This document shows, in pieces, positions 1 through 8,690 of a stretch of 44,909 nucleotides of DNA. Location: positions 1 to 44,909 of the forward strand of contig JAAERL010000428.1 of the NCBI GenBank assembly GCA_024230435.1, in the 5' to 3' direction. The DNA is from Desulfobacteraceae bacterium (GTDB taxonomy: Bacteria > Desulfobacterota > Desulfobacteria > Desulfobacterales > Desulfosarcinaceae). The notes under the pieces were generated by a model. That model saw only the letters and a list, made by a program, of their open reading frames with translations. It was not told the origin of the DNA and did no database searches. How positions within the stretch are numbered: the stretch's first letter is position 1; every line of letters starts with the position of its first letter. The position numbers and the translations under genes were made by a program.

Positions 1-246
1 ACAATCCACGTGTGCATAATGACGGTTCACCGTCTCGTATTCAACATGCGCCGTAGCGATTGTTATTCCACGCTCTTTTTCTTCAGGAGCCTTATCGATC
101 TGATCAAACGGCACAAAATCCGCCAAACCTTTTAGGCCGTTATGTTTCGTGACCGCTGCTGTCAGCGTTGTCTTGCCATGGTCTATGTGACCGATGGTTC
201 CAACGTTCACATGCGGCTTTTTCCTCTCAAATTTTTCCTTCGCCAT
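1..246 (-). CDS. tuf: Elongation factor Tu, N-terminal part (cut by window edge)
   Basis: Translation of the minus strand gives the first 82 residues of EF-Tu, including the G1 P-loop GHIDHGKT and the switch I region with RGITI. EF-Tu is the cytoplasmic GTPase that delivers aminoacyl-tRNA to the ribosome. The ATG is preceded by GGGAGG at good spacing. Four tRNA genes lie immediately upstream on the same strand, so the gene is probably co-transcribed with them. The 3' part lies outside the window. Confidence 0.97.
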   Translation of the reverse strand, partial: MAKEKFERKKPHVNVGTIGHIDHGKTTLTAAVTKHNGLKGLADFVPFDQIDKAPEEKERGITIATAHVEYETVNRHYAHVDC

Positions 247-367
247 CTCGTCCTCCCATGGTGAGTCATTAATTTGGCTTTAAAATCTGCATTTGTTAGC
301 TAAAGGTGAAACTCGTTTTGCCCCTGCCTAACTGAATTAATTAAAAGGGCTTTATCATCAATAATAA

Positions 368-444
368 TGGAGCCCACGACCGGAATTGAACCGGTGGACC
401 TCTTCCTTACCAAGGAAGCGCTCTACCGACTGAGCTACGTGGGC
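368..444 (-). tRNA. tRNA-Thr (anticodon GGT)
   Basis: Cloverleaf on the minus strand: 7-bp acceptor stem GCCCACG/CGTGGGC, anticodon stem CTTCC/GGAAG enclosing loop TTGGTAA, T arm GGTTCAATTCC, and encoded CCA. It is the last tRNA before tuf, equivalent in position to thrT of E. coli. Confidence 0.97.
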
Positions 445-504
445 TTAAATTTCGTTTTCGGATATCTCTCTGCAATAACGTCATGCGAAGTCCAGAACAA
501 AGTT

Positions 505-580
505 TGGAGCGGGAGACGAGGCTCGAACTCGCGACATTCAGCTTGGAAGGCTGAAGCTCTACCAACTGAGCTACTCCCGC
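505..580 (-). tRNA. tRNA-Gly (anticodon TCC)
   Basis: Minus-strand cloverleaf with acceptor GCGGGAG, anticodon loop CTTCCAA, T loop GTTCGAG and encoded CCA. It sits between the Tyr and Thr(GGT) genes, as glyT does in E. coli. Confidence 0.97.
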
Positions 581-760
581 GTTATTTTTAGAGCGCCCGC
601 TTAAAATTACCGTATTCTGAAATCTCCGCATCCGCACAAATCTTTTGCAGCCAGGCGACACAACGGGAAGCCAAGAGGTGCACAAGTCATGCTGGAAGTT
701 ATGTAGTTAGAAACGACTCCGAAAACCGGATGTCTCCTACAACAACTCGATTCACGCGAA

Positions 761-845
761 TGGTGGTGGGGGGAGGATTCGAACCTCCGAAGGCTTTGCC
801 GACAGATTTACAGTCTGTTCCCTTTGGCCGCTCGGGAACCCCACC
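761..845 (-). tRNA. tRNA-Tyr (anticodon GTA)
   Basis: Minus-strand 85-nt gene with acceptor GGTGGGG, anticodon stem ACAGA/TCTGT around CTGTAAA, a long class II variable arm and encoded CCA. Length and variable arm fit bacterial tRNA-Tyr. Confidence 0.96.
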
Positions 846-856
846 CTGCGTATTTA

Positions 857-932
857 TGGAGCCAGCGGAGGGACTCGAACCCCCGACCCACTGATTACAA
901 ATCAGTAGCTCTACCAGCTGAGCTACGCTGGC
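857..932 (-). tRNA. tRNA-Thr (anticodon TGT)
   Basis: Minus-strand cloverleaf with acceptor GCCAGCG, anticodon TGT, T arm with GTTCGAG and encoded CCA. It is the first gene of the presumed tRNA-tuf transcript. No convincing -35/-10 pair was found just upstream (933-1100). Confidence 0.96.
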
Positions 933-1674
933 CTTAGCTCCTTAAATCACCTGCATAGTGTTCATTTATAAATTATTTTAGGATCACCCGTGCGGCTTAT
1001 CATCAAAAAAAACCTGCCTGCCCCGGCAATCAACGCAAAAACTACATTACCTATGGGTATTCGGCGCAGGTCCCAAGCTGCGATATAATATTATAAATAA
1101 ACACTATATAGTTTTTATTTTAAAGATCAACTAGCACATTAAAAAATACCACGAGCTGCTAAAAACGGATTAACTAATCTCTTTTATAAAAAAAAACAAG
1201 CCCTATTTTTTGGTATTTTCTGGAAATATTCTAAAATATTGGTAAATATTTTTTAAAATGATCTTTTTAGTCTAAATTTCGCCGTTTTTCCATTTTTCGT
1301 TTAGACTTAGGATTAATCCAGGCCTGTTTTTTCCTAACAGGTGATCCGATACACCATGAATATATCAGTTTCCATTTAATAATCGTATTGCACCATGCCA
1401 CACACACACACAAATTTTCAATAGACAACACGCGCCATACCGCATAGCCATTTTATTTTTTTCCCTATGGAAATGTAATAAAATATTGAAAGCGTTTCTA
1501 ATACTATCCATTACAAGTAGTGCTGCAAATTTGTTTTTTATAATTGCTTGACAAAACGAATTATTATTGTGTAAACGTTTAACACTATTTGATAAATGGC
1601 CGTCTGCCTTTATCAACAAGCAGAGTTCAGGCAAAACATACAATAACATTCAATAACACTATCAGGATACCATT
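933..1674. other. Long AT-rich intergenic region
   Basis: This divergent region lies between the tRNA-tuf unit and the mltD-like gene and is very AT-rich. No coding region with a credible start is seen. A TTGACA at 1548-1553 lacks a convincing -10 partner at 16-18 bp, so no promoter is called. It should hold the promoters of both flanking units. Confidence 0.6.
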
Positions 1675-3480
1675 TTGAAACCACTCAATCTTCTTGCTTT
1701 ATTAATTATCGTTATCATCGTCTCTGGTTGCAGCTTTTTCCCATTTAAAAATGTACCAGGACATAACAACCCAGTTAATACTCAAAATGGACTCAGTCAT
1801 ACCAAAAGCGATGAACTGGCAACGTCAGATAATCACGCAGATCCCCAAATCTCTGAAACAATGCCTCTTGATGCTATTTCATCAGATCAGCTTTTGGTCA
1901 ACAACGAGGAGCCTGACTCTCAAACTTCGTTAACAGATCAATACAGACTTGATGAAGCTTTAAATTTTTGTGAAGTCGCACAATCTTTCTGGCAAAAGGG
2001 CGAATTGGATAGCGCTTTGGAATCATTGGACAAAGCCTACTCCCTAATTCTTGATATAAATACGGGAAAAGACGCCGAATTAATACAGCAAAAAGAGGAT
2101 TTGCGCTTTTTGATTTCCAAACGCATTCTTGAAATCTATGCATCAAGAAACATTGTTGTTAATGGAGATCATGATGAAATTCCCTTTAAGATCAACAGAC
2201 ATGTCCAAGCGGAATTAAAACGTTTCACGTCGTCTGAAAAAAAATTTTTTATAGAGTCGTACAAACGCTCTGGCCTGTACCGCCCATATATCTTAGAGGC
2301 CCTCAAGGAAGCCGGCATGCCAGAAGAGCTTTCCTGGTTGCCTTTAATTGAAAGCGGCTTCAAGGTAAACGCTCTGTCCTCGGCCCGCGCTTTGGGGCTT
2401 TGGCAATTTATGGCCTCCACCGGATATAAATTCGGCCTAAAACGTAACCGTTATATCGATGAACGCATTGATTTTGAAAAAGCCACAAAGGCCGCCATTG
2501 CATATCTCAAGGAGCTTCATAGTATATTTGGGGATTGGGCAACCGTACTTGCAGCCTATAATTGTGGCGAAGGCCGTTTGCTGCGACTCATCCGCACCCA
2601 ACAAGTCAACTATCTGGACAATTTCTGGGACCTATATGAACGGCTTCCCAGAGAAACAGCCCGCTTTGTGCCCCGCTTTTACGCCACTTTGCTTATGGTC
2701 AAAAATCCTGTAAAGTATGGACTTGATAAAATAGAATGTTATTCCCCTGTTAAATCAGAAAAAATTACAATTAATCGCCAAATACATCTCAATGATATTA
2801 GCCAATCAATCGGTGTTCCCCTTTCAGAGCTTGTGGCATTAAATCCTGAACTTAGATATAAACTTTTACCGCCGGAGCCATATCATCTTAGAATACCGGA
2901 AATAAAGAAAAAAATATTTTTAGCAAAAATAGACAAAATTCCCACCAGCAGATTGCCCCAGCGCAATTATGTGTGGCACCGTGTCAAAAGAGGACAAACT
3001 TTAGGCTCAATAGCAAAGAGATACCGAGTCAGCGTTAATTCAATTATTCGGGCTAATAATATCAGGCGTTCAAATTTTATCCGAATAGGCCAAAGAGTAA
3101 AAATACCGCGAAACGGATATTTGGCGGTAAAAAAAACACCTAGCAGCAAATCTGGTTCCACTTACGGAATCCATCGCGTACGAAAAGGCGATTCTCTTTG
3201 GATTTTAGCAAATCGATATGGAACGACAGTTCAGCAAATACGCTCTGCAAATGGACTACGATCAAATAATTTAAGTATTAATCAAAAACTGAAAATACCA
3301 GGCGCAAAAAACGAACCGTTGCCAGATAAAAACCAATTAAACGTTTATTTGGTAAAACGCGGAGACAGCCCTTACACTATTGCCAGAAAGCACAAAATGG
3401 CTCTCGAGCGATTATTGTTAATTAACAAAATGCACCCTCGCAGCAAAATATTTCCCGGCCAAAAACTTTATATTGAATAA
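1675..3480 (+). CDS. mltD: MltD-like membrane-bound lytic transglycosylase with LysM repeats
   Basis: This 601-residue lipoprotein cleaves the glycan strand of peptidoglycan (MurNAc-GlcNAc bond) by family knowledge. A signal peptide ends in a lipobox (VSGC, Cys19), placing it on a periplasm-facing membrane. The SLT domain spans about 195-345, with catalytic Glu226 in LIESGF and the AAYNCGEG motif at 293-300. Three LysM peptidoglycan-binding repeats lie at about 434-477, 499-542 and 557-600. A degenerate fourth at 367-407 precedes them. The start is a TTG with AGGA at 1664-1667, 7 nt upstream, and directly opens the signal peptide. The gene stands alone ahead of tRNA-Arg. Confidence 0.93.
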   Translation: MKPLNLLALLIIVIIVSGCSFFPFKNVPGHNNPVNTQNGLSHTKSDELATSDNHADPQISETMPLDAISSDQLLVNNEEPDSQTSLTDQYRLDEALNFCEVAQSFWQKGELDSALESLDKAYSLILDINTGKDAELIQQKEDLRFLISKRILEIYASRNIVVNGDHDEIPFKINRHVQAELKRFTSSEKKFFIESYKRSGLYRPYILEALKEAGMPEELSWLPLIESGFKVNALSSARALGLWQFMASTGYKFGLKRNRYIDERIDFEKATKAAIAYLKELHSIFGDWATVLAAYNCGEGRLLRLIRTQQVNYLDNFWDLYERLPRETARFVPRFYATLLMVKNPVKYGLDKIECYSPVKSEKITINRQIHLNDISQSIGVPLSELVALNPELRYKLLPPEPYHLRIPEIKKKIFLAKIDKIPTSRLPQRNYVWHRVKRGQTLGSIAKRYRVSVNSIIRANNIRRSNFIRIGQRVKIPRNGYLAVKKTPSSKSGSTYGIHRVRKGDSLWILANRYGTTVQQIRSANGLRSNNLSINQKLKIPGAKNEPLPDKNQLNVYLVKRGDSPYTIARKHKMALERLLLINKMHPRSKIFPGQKLYIE

Positions 3481-3513
3481 TTTTACCTAATCTGCCAAGT
3501 TAAGCAGGTTTTT

Positions 3514-3589
3514 GCCCCCGTAGCTCAGGGGATAGAGCAATGGATTCCTAATCCATGCGCCGCAGGTTCGAATCCTGCCGGGGGCACCA
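3514..3589 (+). tRNA. tRNA-Arg (anticodon CCT)
   Basis: Plus-strand cloverleaf: acceptor GCCCCCG/CGGGGGC, anticodon stem TGGAT/ATCCA around TCCTA, T arm GGTTCGAATCC, encoded CCA. It starts 33 nt after the mltD stop. Its 3' side is followed by decayed mobile-element DNA, although no attachment-site duplication was found. Confidence 0.97.
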
Positions 3590-3599
3590 ATAAAAACAA

Positions 3600-3626
3600 G
3601 GGTTTAGCAAATAGCTAAGCCCTTTA
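3600..3626 (+). terminator. Rho-independent terminator after tRNA-Arg
   Basis: A 9-bp stem GGGTTTAGC/GCTAAGCCC (one G-T pair) with loop AAATA is followed by a short T-rich run. It lies 10 nt after the tRNA 3' end and would end the mltD/tRNA-Arg transcript. Confidence 0.75.
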
Positions 3627-3721
3627 TTATTTCGGGGGGTGCAATCAAAAAGGTCAACTCAGGAAAATAACAGTTTTTAAGGTACATTTTCAATTATCCT
3701 TCATGCCAGCAAGACTTTTTG

Positions 3722-4062
3722 CTTCGCGCAGCGAAGGTGGGAGATGAATCGGCATTTCCAAATTGACAATAATAGTAATTTTTTGCATTCGACATGCGTG
3801 CAAATCAATTGTCGAAAATCCTGGAAATACAGGATCTATCCAACCAAATCTCAAATAACGACACTTGAAAATCAGTTTTTCATGTGCCGGTATTTGTACA
3901 ACTGGAATCTTCAAGAAAGAATCGAAACCTACGAGAAAGAAAGACTTTCGGTCACTTATAATCAGCAGCAAAACAAGTAATCAGCGGCAAAACAAGCCGC
4001 CCGAACTAAAAAAACTGCGCCCCTGGTTCAAATCGGTATACCCTAAATTTATTTTATTAATC
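3722..4062 (+). pseudogene. Truncated, frameshifted tnpB (IS200/IS605 OrfB) remnant
   Basis: From about 3790 the plus strand encodes WKYRIYPTKSQ, then CRYLYNWNLQERIETYE, the pattern of the N-terminal helix-turn-helix domain of IS605-type TnpB. The frame stops at 3980. The next frame continues with PELKKLRPWFKSVYP, the following conserved TnpB stretch, so a frameshift lies near 3960-3985. Nothing resembling the RuvC nuclease domain follows. Just upstream, CTTCGC/GCGAAG (3722-3736) forms a tight hairpin. TnpB is an RNA-guided nuclease of IS200/605 elements; this copy is clearly dead. Confidence 0.7.
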
Positions 4063-4071
4063 TTATATTAA

Positions 4072-4242
4072 AGTGATTTTAACAAAGGATATAATGCCTT
4101 GCTTGTCTTTTTTTCGTCTCCTTAAATTATGTCAAAACTGCGAATACGTAAAGTATGCGAACTTTGGCGCGCCGGGAAGACAAAAAAAATCTAAGCGCAA
4201 TATGGTATCTGTTAAGATCTTATATTTTTCCCGCCAATTGCC
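4072..4242 (+). repeat. Palindromic repeat family 1, copy 1 (171 bp, MITE-like)
   Basis: The sequence runs from AGTGATT to AATTGCC and is alignable over its length with copies at 10644, 33880 and 41496. It shares the GTCTTTTTTT tract, the ACTTTGGCGCGCC block and a central ATACGTAAAGTAT near-palindrome. Flanked on both sides by TAA (4069-4071 and 4243-4245). It sits between the tnpB remnant and the 3' end of the archaemetzincin gene. Belongs to the 171/172-bp subtype with copy 10644. Confidence 0.8.
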
Positions 4243-4279
4243 TAAGCTGGCTGCCGAGTTGTTTGATCAACTTTTCTAC

Positions 4280-4933
4280 TCAAAATTTACGAGCCCCTGA
4301 CGCGTTAGCATCGTCCACATTATTTCCTTCAATAGAACAACGGCGGCTACCATACATAATGCGCAAAAAAGACTCACAGTCATCACAAAACATTGCCCCT
4401 CTTCCATCTACGATAGCCCGTACATATCCTTGGTAACCAAATTTGTTAAACTCCCCTTTGCTCATTGGACAAAGCGAACCATCTGAAGCGAATTGATATG
4501 CTGAATGATCAGTTAATCCAAGATTATGACCAATTTCATGTAATGAAACCTTGAGAGTACGATCAAGCAAAAGCTTATAATCACCATTAGATTGAATGTC
4601 TTTTGGACTTAAGCGGCGAGTTGATACAACAGCTACATCATTTCGCGGATTTTTTCCGCCTATAATGATATTATAAAATTCATCCTCATCCTGTGTTTTA
4701 AGGTCAGCATCAGTTATTCCAAGCGTATGACCGCTATATTGACTATGCAAAACCATTGTTAGAAGGTATGCATCGATACACTCTGTAACAGGTGTTTCAT
4801 GGTGCGAGAGTTGATAGGTGGTAATAATACCATTGAAAGCTTCTAAGATTCTCTTACCGATTTCTTGAAGTGTGCTGTATGTTAATACGTTTCCGATTCT
4901 AACAATAGTAAGCTTTCCAAAATTCTCATTCAT
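4280..4933 (-). CDS. Archaemetzincin-like zinc protease
   Basis: Predicted 217-residue cytoplasmic metalloprotease of the archaemetzincin (AMZ, M54) family. The zinc helix HEIGHNLGLTDH is at residues 132-143, preceded by the family-typical GITDADL. After it come CPM (Cys155, Met157) and CDDC (183-186), corresponding to the family's second zinc site. Position 11 of the HExxHxxGxx(H) motif is Asp rather than His, and the next residue, usually Cys, is His. The start chosen has AAGGAG about 10 nt upstream; an ATG 36 codons earlier (5041) lacks this and is rejected. Monocistronic. Substrates of this family in bacteria are unknown. Confidence 0.85.
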   Translation of the reverse strand: MNENFGKLTIVRIGNVLTYSTLQEIGKRILEAFNGIITTYQLSHHETPVTECIDAYLLTMVLHSQYSGHTLGITDADLKTQDEDEFYNIIIGGKNPRNDVAVVSTRRLSPKDIQSNGDYKLLLDRTLKVSLHEIGHNLGLTDHSAYQFASDGSLCPMSKGEFNKFGYQGYVRAIVDGRGAMFCDDCESFLRIMYGSRRCSIEGNNVDDANASGARKF

Positions 4934-5363
4934 AAGCACCTGCTCCTTTTTTTCATCGGAATTAAAGGGCTTGATCGATTCAAGTCTCCAATTTCTGGCC
5001 ATCCCAGCACCAAGGGCATAGATAAATTCAATTATCGGCACGTTACGTCAAAACATTAATACGTTCATATCATTGATTTACCGAAATTTTACCTGTCAAC
5101 GGACATTTTGCACCGATGGAAAAATTTTGTTTTCAAGGGGCTTGGAAATTACCCAATTCTGTTTACCTTTGAATCCGTTTTCGTCTGTTGCGCTAATGGT
5201 TACAATCAAAGAGTATTTATCCATTGGCGCATCTTTAAAATGAATCTAAAATCCGTCACAATAACGATTGATTTGAAACTTGCAAATTTCTAAATAGTTA
5301 AGTATTTTCACGAACAGTTCAAAGGCTTTTTTTTAGCTTAATCTCAGGAATTAAAGGTTTCTT
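4934..5363. other. Divergent intergenic region before hisHF
   Basis: This region lies between the divergent archaemetzincin and hisHF genes. A 61-codon frame at 5108-5293 has no family resemblance and no ribosome-binding site, so it is not called. No clear promoter was identified. Confidence 0.5.
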
Positions 5364-6962
5364 ATGATAACTTTACTTGATTATGGCGCTGGTAATGTAC
5401 GCAGTGTAATTAACGCTATTGAGTATTTGGGCCAGTCCGTTCAAATTGCAAAAGGTAGCGAGGATATTCTTTTTGCTGACAAATTAATCCTACCAGGAGT
5501 CGGCGCTTTCGGCAATATGATGAAAATATTGCAAGAAAAAAATCTTATCGAACCTCTAAAGGTATACTTGCAATCAGAGCGGCCCTTCTTTGGTATTTGC
5601 CTGGGAATGCACGCACTTTTCGATTTCAGCGAAGAATCAGGCGGAACCAAAGGGCTGGGAATATTAAAAGGAACTGTCAATCTGTTCAATATTGATAAAG
5701 CCGTTCCGCATATTGGATGGAACGGAATCGGCATAAAAAAAACCTCCCAAATTTTCAGCACTTTAAATCCTGAGGAAAAATTCTATTTTGTACACTCATA
5801 TCACGTCGTTCCCAAGGACAGTGACGTTATTTTGACCACCACAAATTACGGTTATGAATTTGTAAGCGCCGTTCAAAAAGACGCGATAATCGGAACGCAG
5901 TTTCACCCTGAAAAAAGTGGCCCAGCCGGCCTGCTTTTGTTGAAAAACTTTATCGAGAATAAAGAGCCAATTTGTGTATCGCCGATTGCCCAAAAACCGG
6001 CCGTTCTAGCAAAACGCATCATCGCGTGCCTGGATGTAAGAGCCAATGATCAGGGAGATTTGATTGTAACCAAGGGGGATCAGTATGATGTCCGGGAAGC
6101 TGGCGCTGTTCGCAACCTTGGAAAGCCTGTTGAGCTTGCCAAACGTTATTACCGGGAAGGGGCCGATGAAATAACCTTTCTTAATATAACGGGATTCAGG
6201 GACTTTCCCCTGAAAGATGCACCCATGCTGGATGTGCTGAAAAAAACATCCAAAAATGTTTTTGTGCCTTTGACGATTGGCGGGGGAATTCGCGATTATA
6301 CGGACAAAAATGGGCAGCACTACTCTGCTTTGCAGGTTGCGGCCGCATATTTCAGGGCAGGCGCCGATAAAATATCCATAGGCAGCGATGCTGTTGGTAT
6401 TGTAGAAGCTTACCTTAAAACCGGCATTGCTACCGGTAAAAGCGCCATTGAACAAATTTCAAAGGTATATGGAAGTCAGGCGGTGGTTATATCCATTGAT
6501 CCGCGGCGTGTCTACACAGACTGTCCTGATACGACCGGCCATCATGTTATTCCAACAAAACAAACTGGCCCAAATGGCGAAAAATATTGCTGGTATCAAT
6601 GCACAATCAAAGGCGGCCGTGAACCCCGTAACGTTGACGCAGTTACATTGGCCCAGGTATGCGAAAAGCTTGGGGCTGGAGAAATCCTTTTAAATTGTAT
6701 CGATCGCGATGGCACAAATGAAGGATTTGACTTGGAGTTGATCAACGCGGTAAAAAACGCTGTCAATATTCCTGTCATAGCATCCAGCGGCGCCGGGTCA
6801 GCGCAACATTTTTACGAAGTGTTTACCCAAACAAACGCGGAGGCAGCCCTTGCAGCCGGAATTTTCCACCGCCGGGAAGTGTCGTTAGACAGCGTCAAGG
6901 CACTTCTTGCCAGCAAGGTTGAAACTCGCCGATCGAATCAACAGGAGATAAAAAAAGGATAG
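5364..6962 (+). CDS. hisHF: Fused imidazole glycerol-phosphate synthase HisHF
   Basis: This 532-residue protein joins the glutaminase HisH (about 1-200) to the cyclase HisF (about 216-520) for histidine and AICAR synthesis. The glutaminase triad is Cys79 (GICLGMH), His181 and Glu183 (FHPEKSG). The cyclase general acid/base residues are Asp224 (CLDV) and Asp447 (CIDRDG). The cyclase half carries an inserted stretch with TGPNGEKYCWYQCTIKGG (401-418), which I recognise from eukaryotic HIS7. Most bacteria encode HisH and HisF separately. The SD AAAGG lies about 7 nt before the ATG. The next gene starts 8 nt after the stop, so both are probably co-transcribed. Confidence 0.95.
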   Translation: MITLLDYGAGNVRSVINAIEYLGQSVQIAKGSEDILFADKLILPGVGAFGNMMKILQEKNLIEPLKVYLQSERPFFGICLGMHALFDFSEESGGTKGLGILKGTVNLFNIDKAVPHIGWNGIGIKKTSQIFSTLNPEEKFYFVHSYHVVPKDSDVILTTTNYGYEFVSAVQKDAIIGTQFHPEKSGPAGLLLLKNFIENKEPICVSPIAQKPAVLAKRIIACLDVRANDQGDLIVTKGDQYDVREAGAVRNLGKPVELAKRYYREGADEITFLNITGFRDFPLKDAPMLDVLKKTSKNVFVPLTIGGGIRDYTDKNGQHYSALQVAAAYFRAGADKISIGSDAVGIVEAYLKTGIATGKSAIEQISKVYGSQAVVISIDPRRVYTDCPDTTGHHVIPTKQTGPNGEKYCWYQCTIKGGREPRNVDAVTLAQVCEKLGAGEILLNCIDRDGTNEGFDLELINAVKNAVNIPVIASSGAGSAQHFYEVFTQTNAEAALAAGIFHRREVSLDSVKALLASKVETRRSNQQEIKKG

Positions 6963-6970
6963 TCAGATTC

Positions 6971-7633
6971 ATGCAAAACAGCCCCGGTTATAAATCGCAA
7001 AAAGACTATGCCCCTGATGGATCGCACCTGCAAACATTTGAAATTTATTGGCAACACGTTACAAGCCGATCTATCAACGATCTGATTAATTTTACCTTTT
7101 TTGAAAAAATCAGCGATAGCTGCCTTCAATTCGATTTTCTCCGGGAGAGCCTGCGGATTGACATCGAAAAGCGCAGTTTAATGCACAAAAGAAACGGTCA
7201 TTGGATAAAAAGGGAAGATCCCTTGCTGGAACTCGCAGTGGTAATGTATTTAAAAGCCGTATCTGAAGTCTATCCAATGGGTAAGGATATTGTTGGCCTA
7301 AAAGATTTAAAACAAGGCCACTTTTTCCAAGGTCCCCATGAAATAAAAACAGATCCCCTTGTAGAATGGTACGGCAATAATCCTGAGGCATTTCAACGAG
7401 ATTGCCTTTTTTTAGGAGCAAGCCCGGTTGATATGGCTGATAAGGCTTTCTGTTTAAACCCTTTTCCCAGAATTCCGATCTATTATTTGCTCTGGACAGG
7501 CGATGAGGAATTTAATGCCCGAATAAGGATTCTTGTTGATCGTTCAATTGAGGCCGTCCTGCCCGCAGATGCTATTTGGGCTTTAATTAATCGTGTCAGC
7601 AAAGCGCTCACGGATATCAAAGATAATTTATAG
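6971..7633 (+). CDS. DUF3786 domain protein
   Basis: This 220-residue soluble protein resembles the DUF3786 family of anaerobic bacteria, best seen in the C-terminal block LLWTGDEEFNARIRILVD and the following LPADAIWAL. The function of the family is unknown. It has no signal peptide and no membrane segment. It starts 8 nt after hisHF and probably shares its transcript. Its stop overlaps the stop of the convergent radC by 6 nt. An SD-like AAGGA lies upstream at somewhat long spacing. Confidence 0.8.
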   Translation: MQNSPGYKSQKDYAPDGSHLQTFEIYWQHVTSRSINDLINFTFFEKISDSCLQFDFLRESLRIDIEKRSLMHKRNGHWIKREDPLLELAVVMYLKAVSEVYPMGKDIVGLKDLKQGHFFQGPHEIKTDPLVEWYGNNPEAFQRDCLFLGASPVDMADKAFCLNPFPRIPIYYLLWTGDEEFNARIRILVDRSIEAVLPADAIWALINRVSKALTDIKDNL

Positions 7634-8314
7634 CTGGCCCTTTTCCATTAAACTGTAATACGTTCGATTGTCAAAAATAATATGATCCAGCAATCTGATC
7701 CCGAGAACTTGACCGGCCTTCTTCAATTGCAATGTAACGGCAAGATCATCCTGGCTGGGCGTCAAGTTGCCGGAAGGGTGATTATGCGCCACAACAATAG
7801 CCGAGGCCCTATCCATAATGGGATCGGCAAAAACTTCCCTTGGATGCACCAGGGCACGGTTTACTAATCCAATCGAAACTGTCCTGACTGCGATAACTTC
7901 ATTAGCGCCGTTTAATGAAATACTTAATAAATGTTCCCTCCTTCTGTCCGCCATATGCCGGATAAGTGGATATACATCTGTAGGTAAACCAATTCTTACA
8001 TTTTCGGAATGTATACGCCGACGGGAAAACTCAAAAGCAGCCAATATTAATGTTCCTCTCGCAGTTCCTACGCCATCTATTCTGCAAAGATCCTTAAGGT
8101 CAGGAATTGTTGAATTTTCATCAAAAACCTTCAATAGGTTATCAGCTAAAGTCATTACATCTATTTTCGATGTTCCTTTCCCTAACAAAACTGCTATAAG
8201 TTCACGGTCTGATAAAGCAGCGGCCCCTTTTGCCAACAATTTTTCTCTCGGCCTCTCCCATGGAGGCATTTCCTGGATACGTTTTTTTACCACAAAATCA
8301 CCCATTATGATCAT
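7628..8314 (-). CDS. radC: RadC family JAB/MPN-domain protein
   Basis: 228 residues. The N-terminal part carries a helix-hairpin-helix-like segment (LCRIDGVGTARGTLILAAFEF). The C-terminal MPN/JAMM domain has the metal-binding motif AHNHPSG(N)LTPSQDD and the usual RALVHPREVFADPI stretch. RadC was once linked to DNA repair, but its biochemical role is unresolved. Monocistronic on the minus strand and convergent with the DUF3786 gene. No strong SD is seen; an in-frame ATG three codons later (8305) is equally possible. Confidence 0.93.
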   Translation of the reverse strand: MIIMGDFVVKKRIQEMPPWERPREKLLAKGAAALSDRELIAVLLGKGTSKIDVMTLADNLLKVFDENSTIPDLKDLCRIDGVGTARGTLILAAFEFSRRRIHSENVRIGLPTDVYPLIRHMADRRREHLLSISLNGANEVIAVRTVSIGLVNRALVHPREVFADPIMDRASAIVVAHNHPSGNLTPSQDDLAVTLQLKKAGQVLGIRLLDHIIFDNRTYYSLMEKGQL

Positions 8315-8690
8315 ATTTCGCTATATTTATTACAGTGACACTGTTAGGATACAAAACATACGGCAACTGGGAAAAACACTATTCTCTCACTGCCATAAGC
8401 AGTAGTCTCAAATCCTCATATTAAATAAAATATTGTTAATTTTCAAACATATAGAAGATATGCCGTTTATCGCTTAATGACTAAAAAGTCAAGCTTTGTA
8501 ACTTAATTCATCGTATGATATATAGCATTGCAAGATACTACACAGTATAAGCGTTTCAAATATTCGCATCATCACACCAGTATAGGTTATTAAAGCTGGT
8601 ATTATGTAAATTAGAAGGTGAAGAACTTTGAAAAAACAATCTACCTTTCCATGATATCAAACACATCTTTTGAAAGGGCTTACCTTAAAA
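8315..8690. other. Intergenic region radC/pilZ
   Basis: AT-rich divergent region with no gene, no strong hairpin and no clear promoter pair. Confidence 0.5.

Noticed and set aside
407-685. Open frames across the tRNA genes (both strands)
   Set aside because: They run straight through two tRNA genes and have no family resemblance or ribosome-binding site.
1548-1576. TTGACA upstream of mltD as a promoter
   Set aside because: No acceptable -10 sequence at 16-18 bp, so only half of a promoter is present.
4065-4250. Family 1 repeats as CRISPR or guide-RNA related units next to tnpB
   Set aside because: Other copies lie far from any tnpB, there is no spacer structure, and the whole element is a palindrome with direct-repeat flanks.
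5108-5293. 61-codon frame upstream of hisHF
   Set aside because: No SD, no recognisable family, and composition like intergenic DNA.
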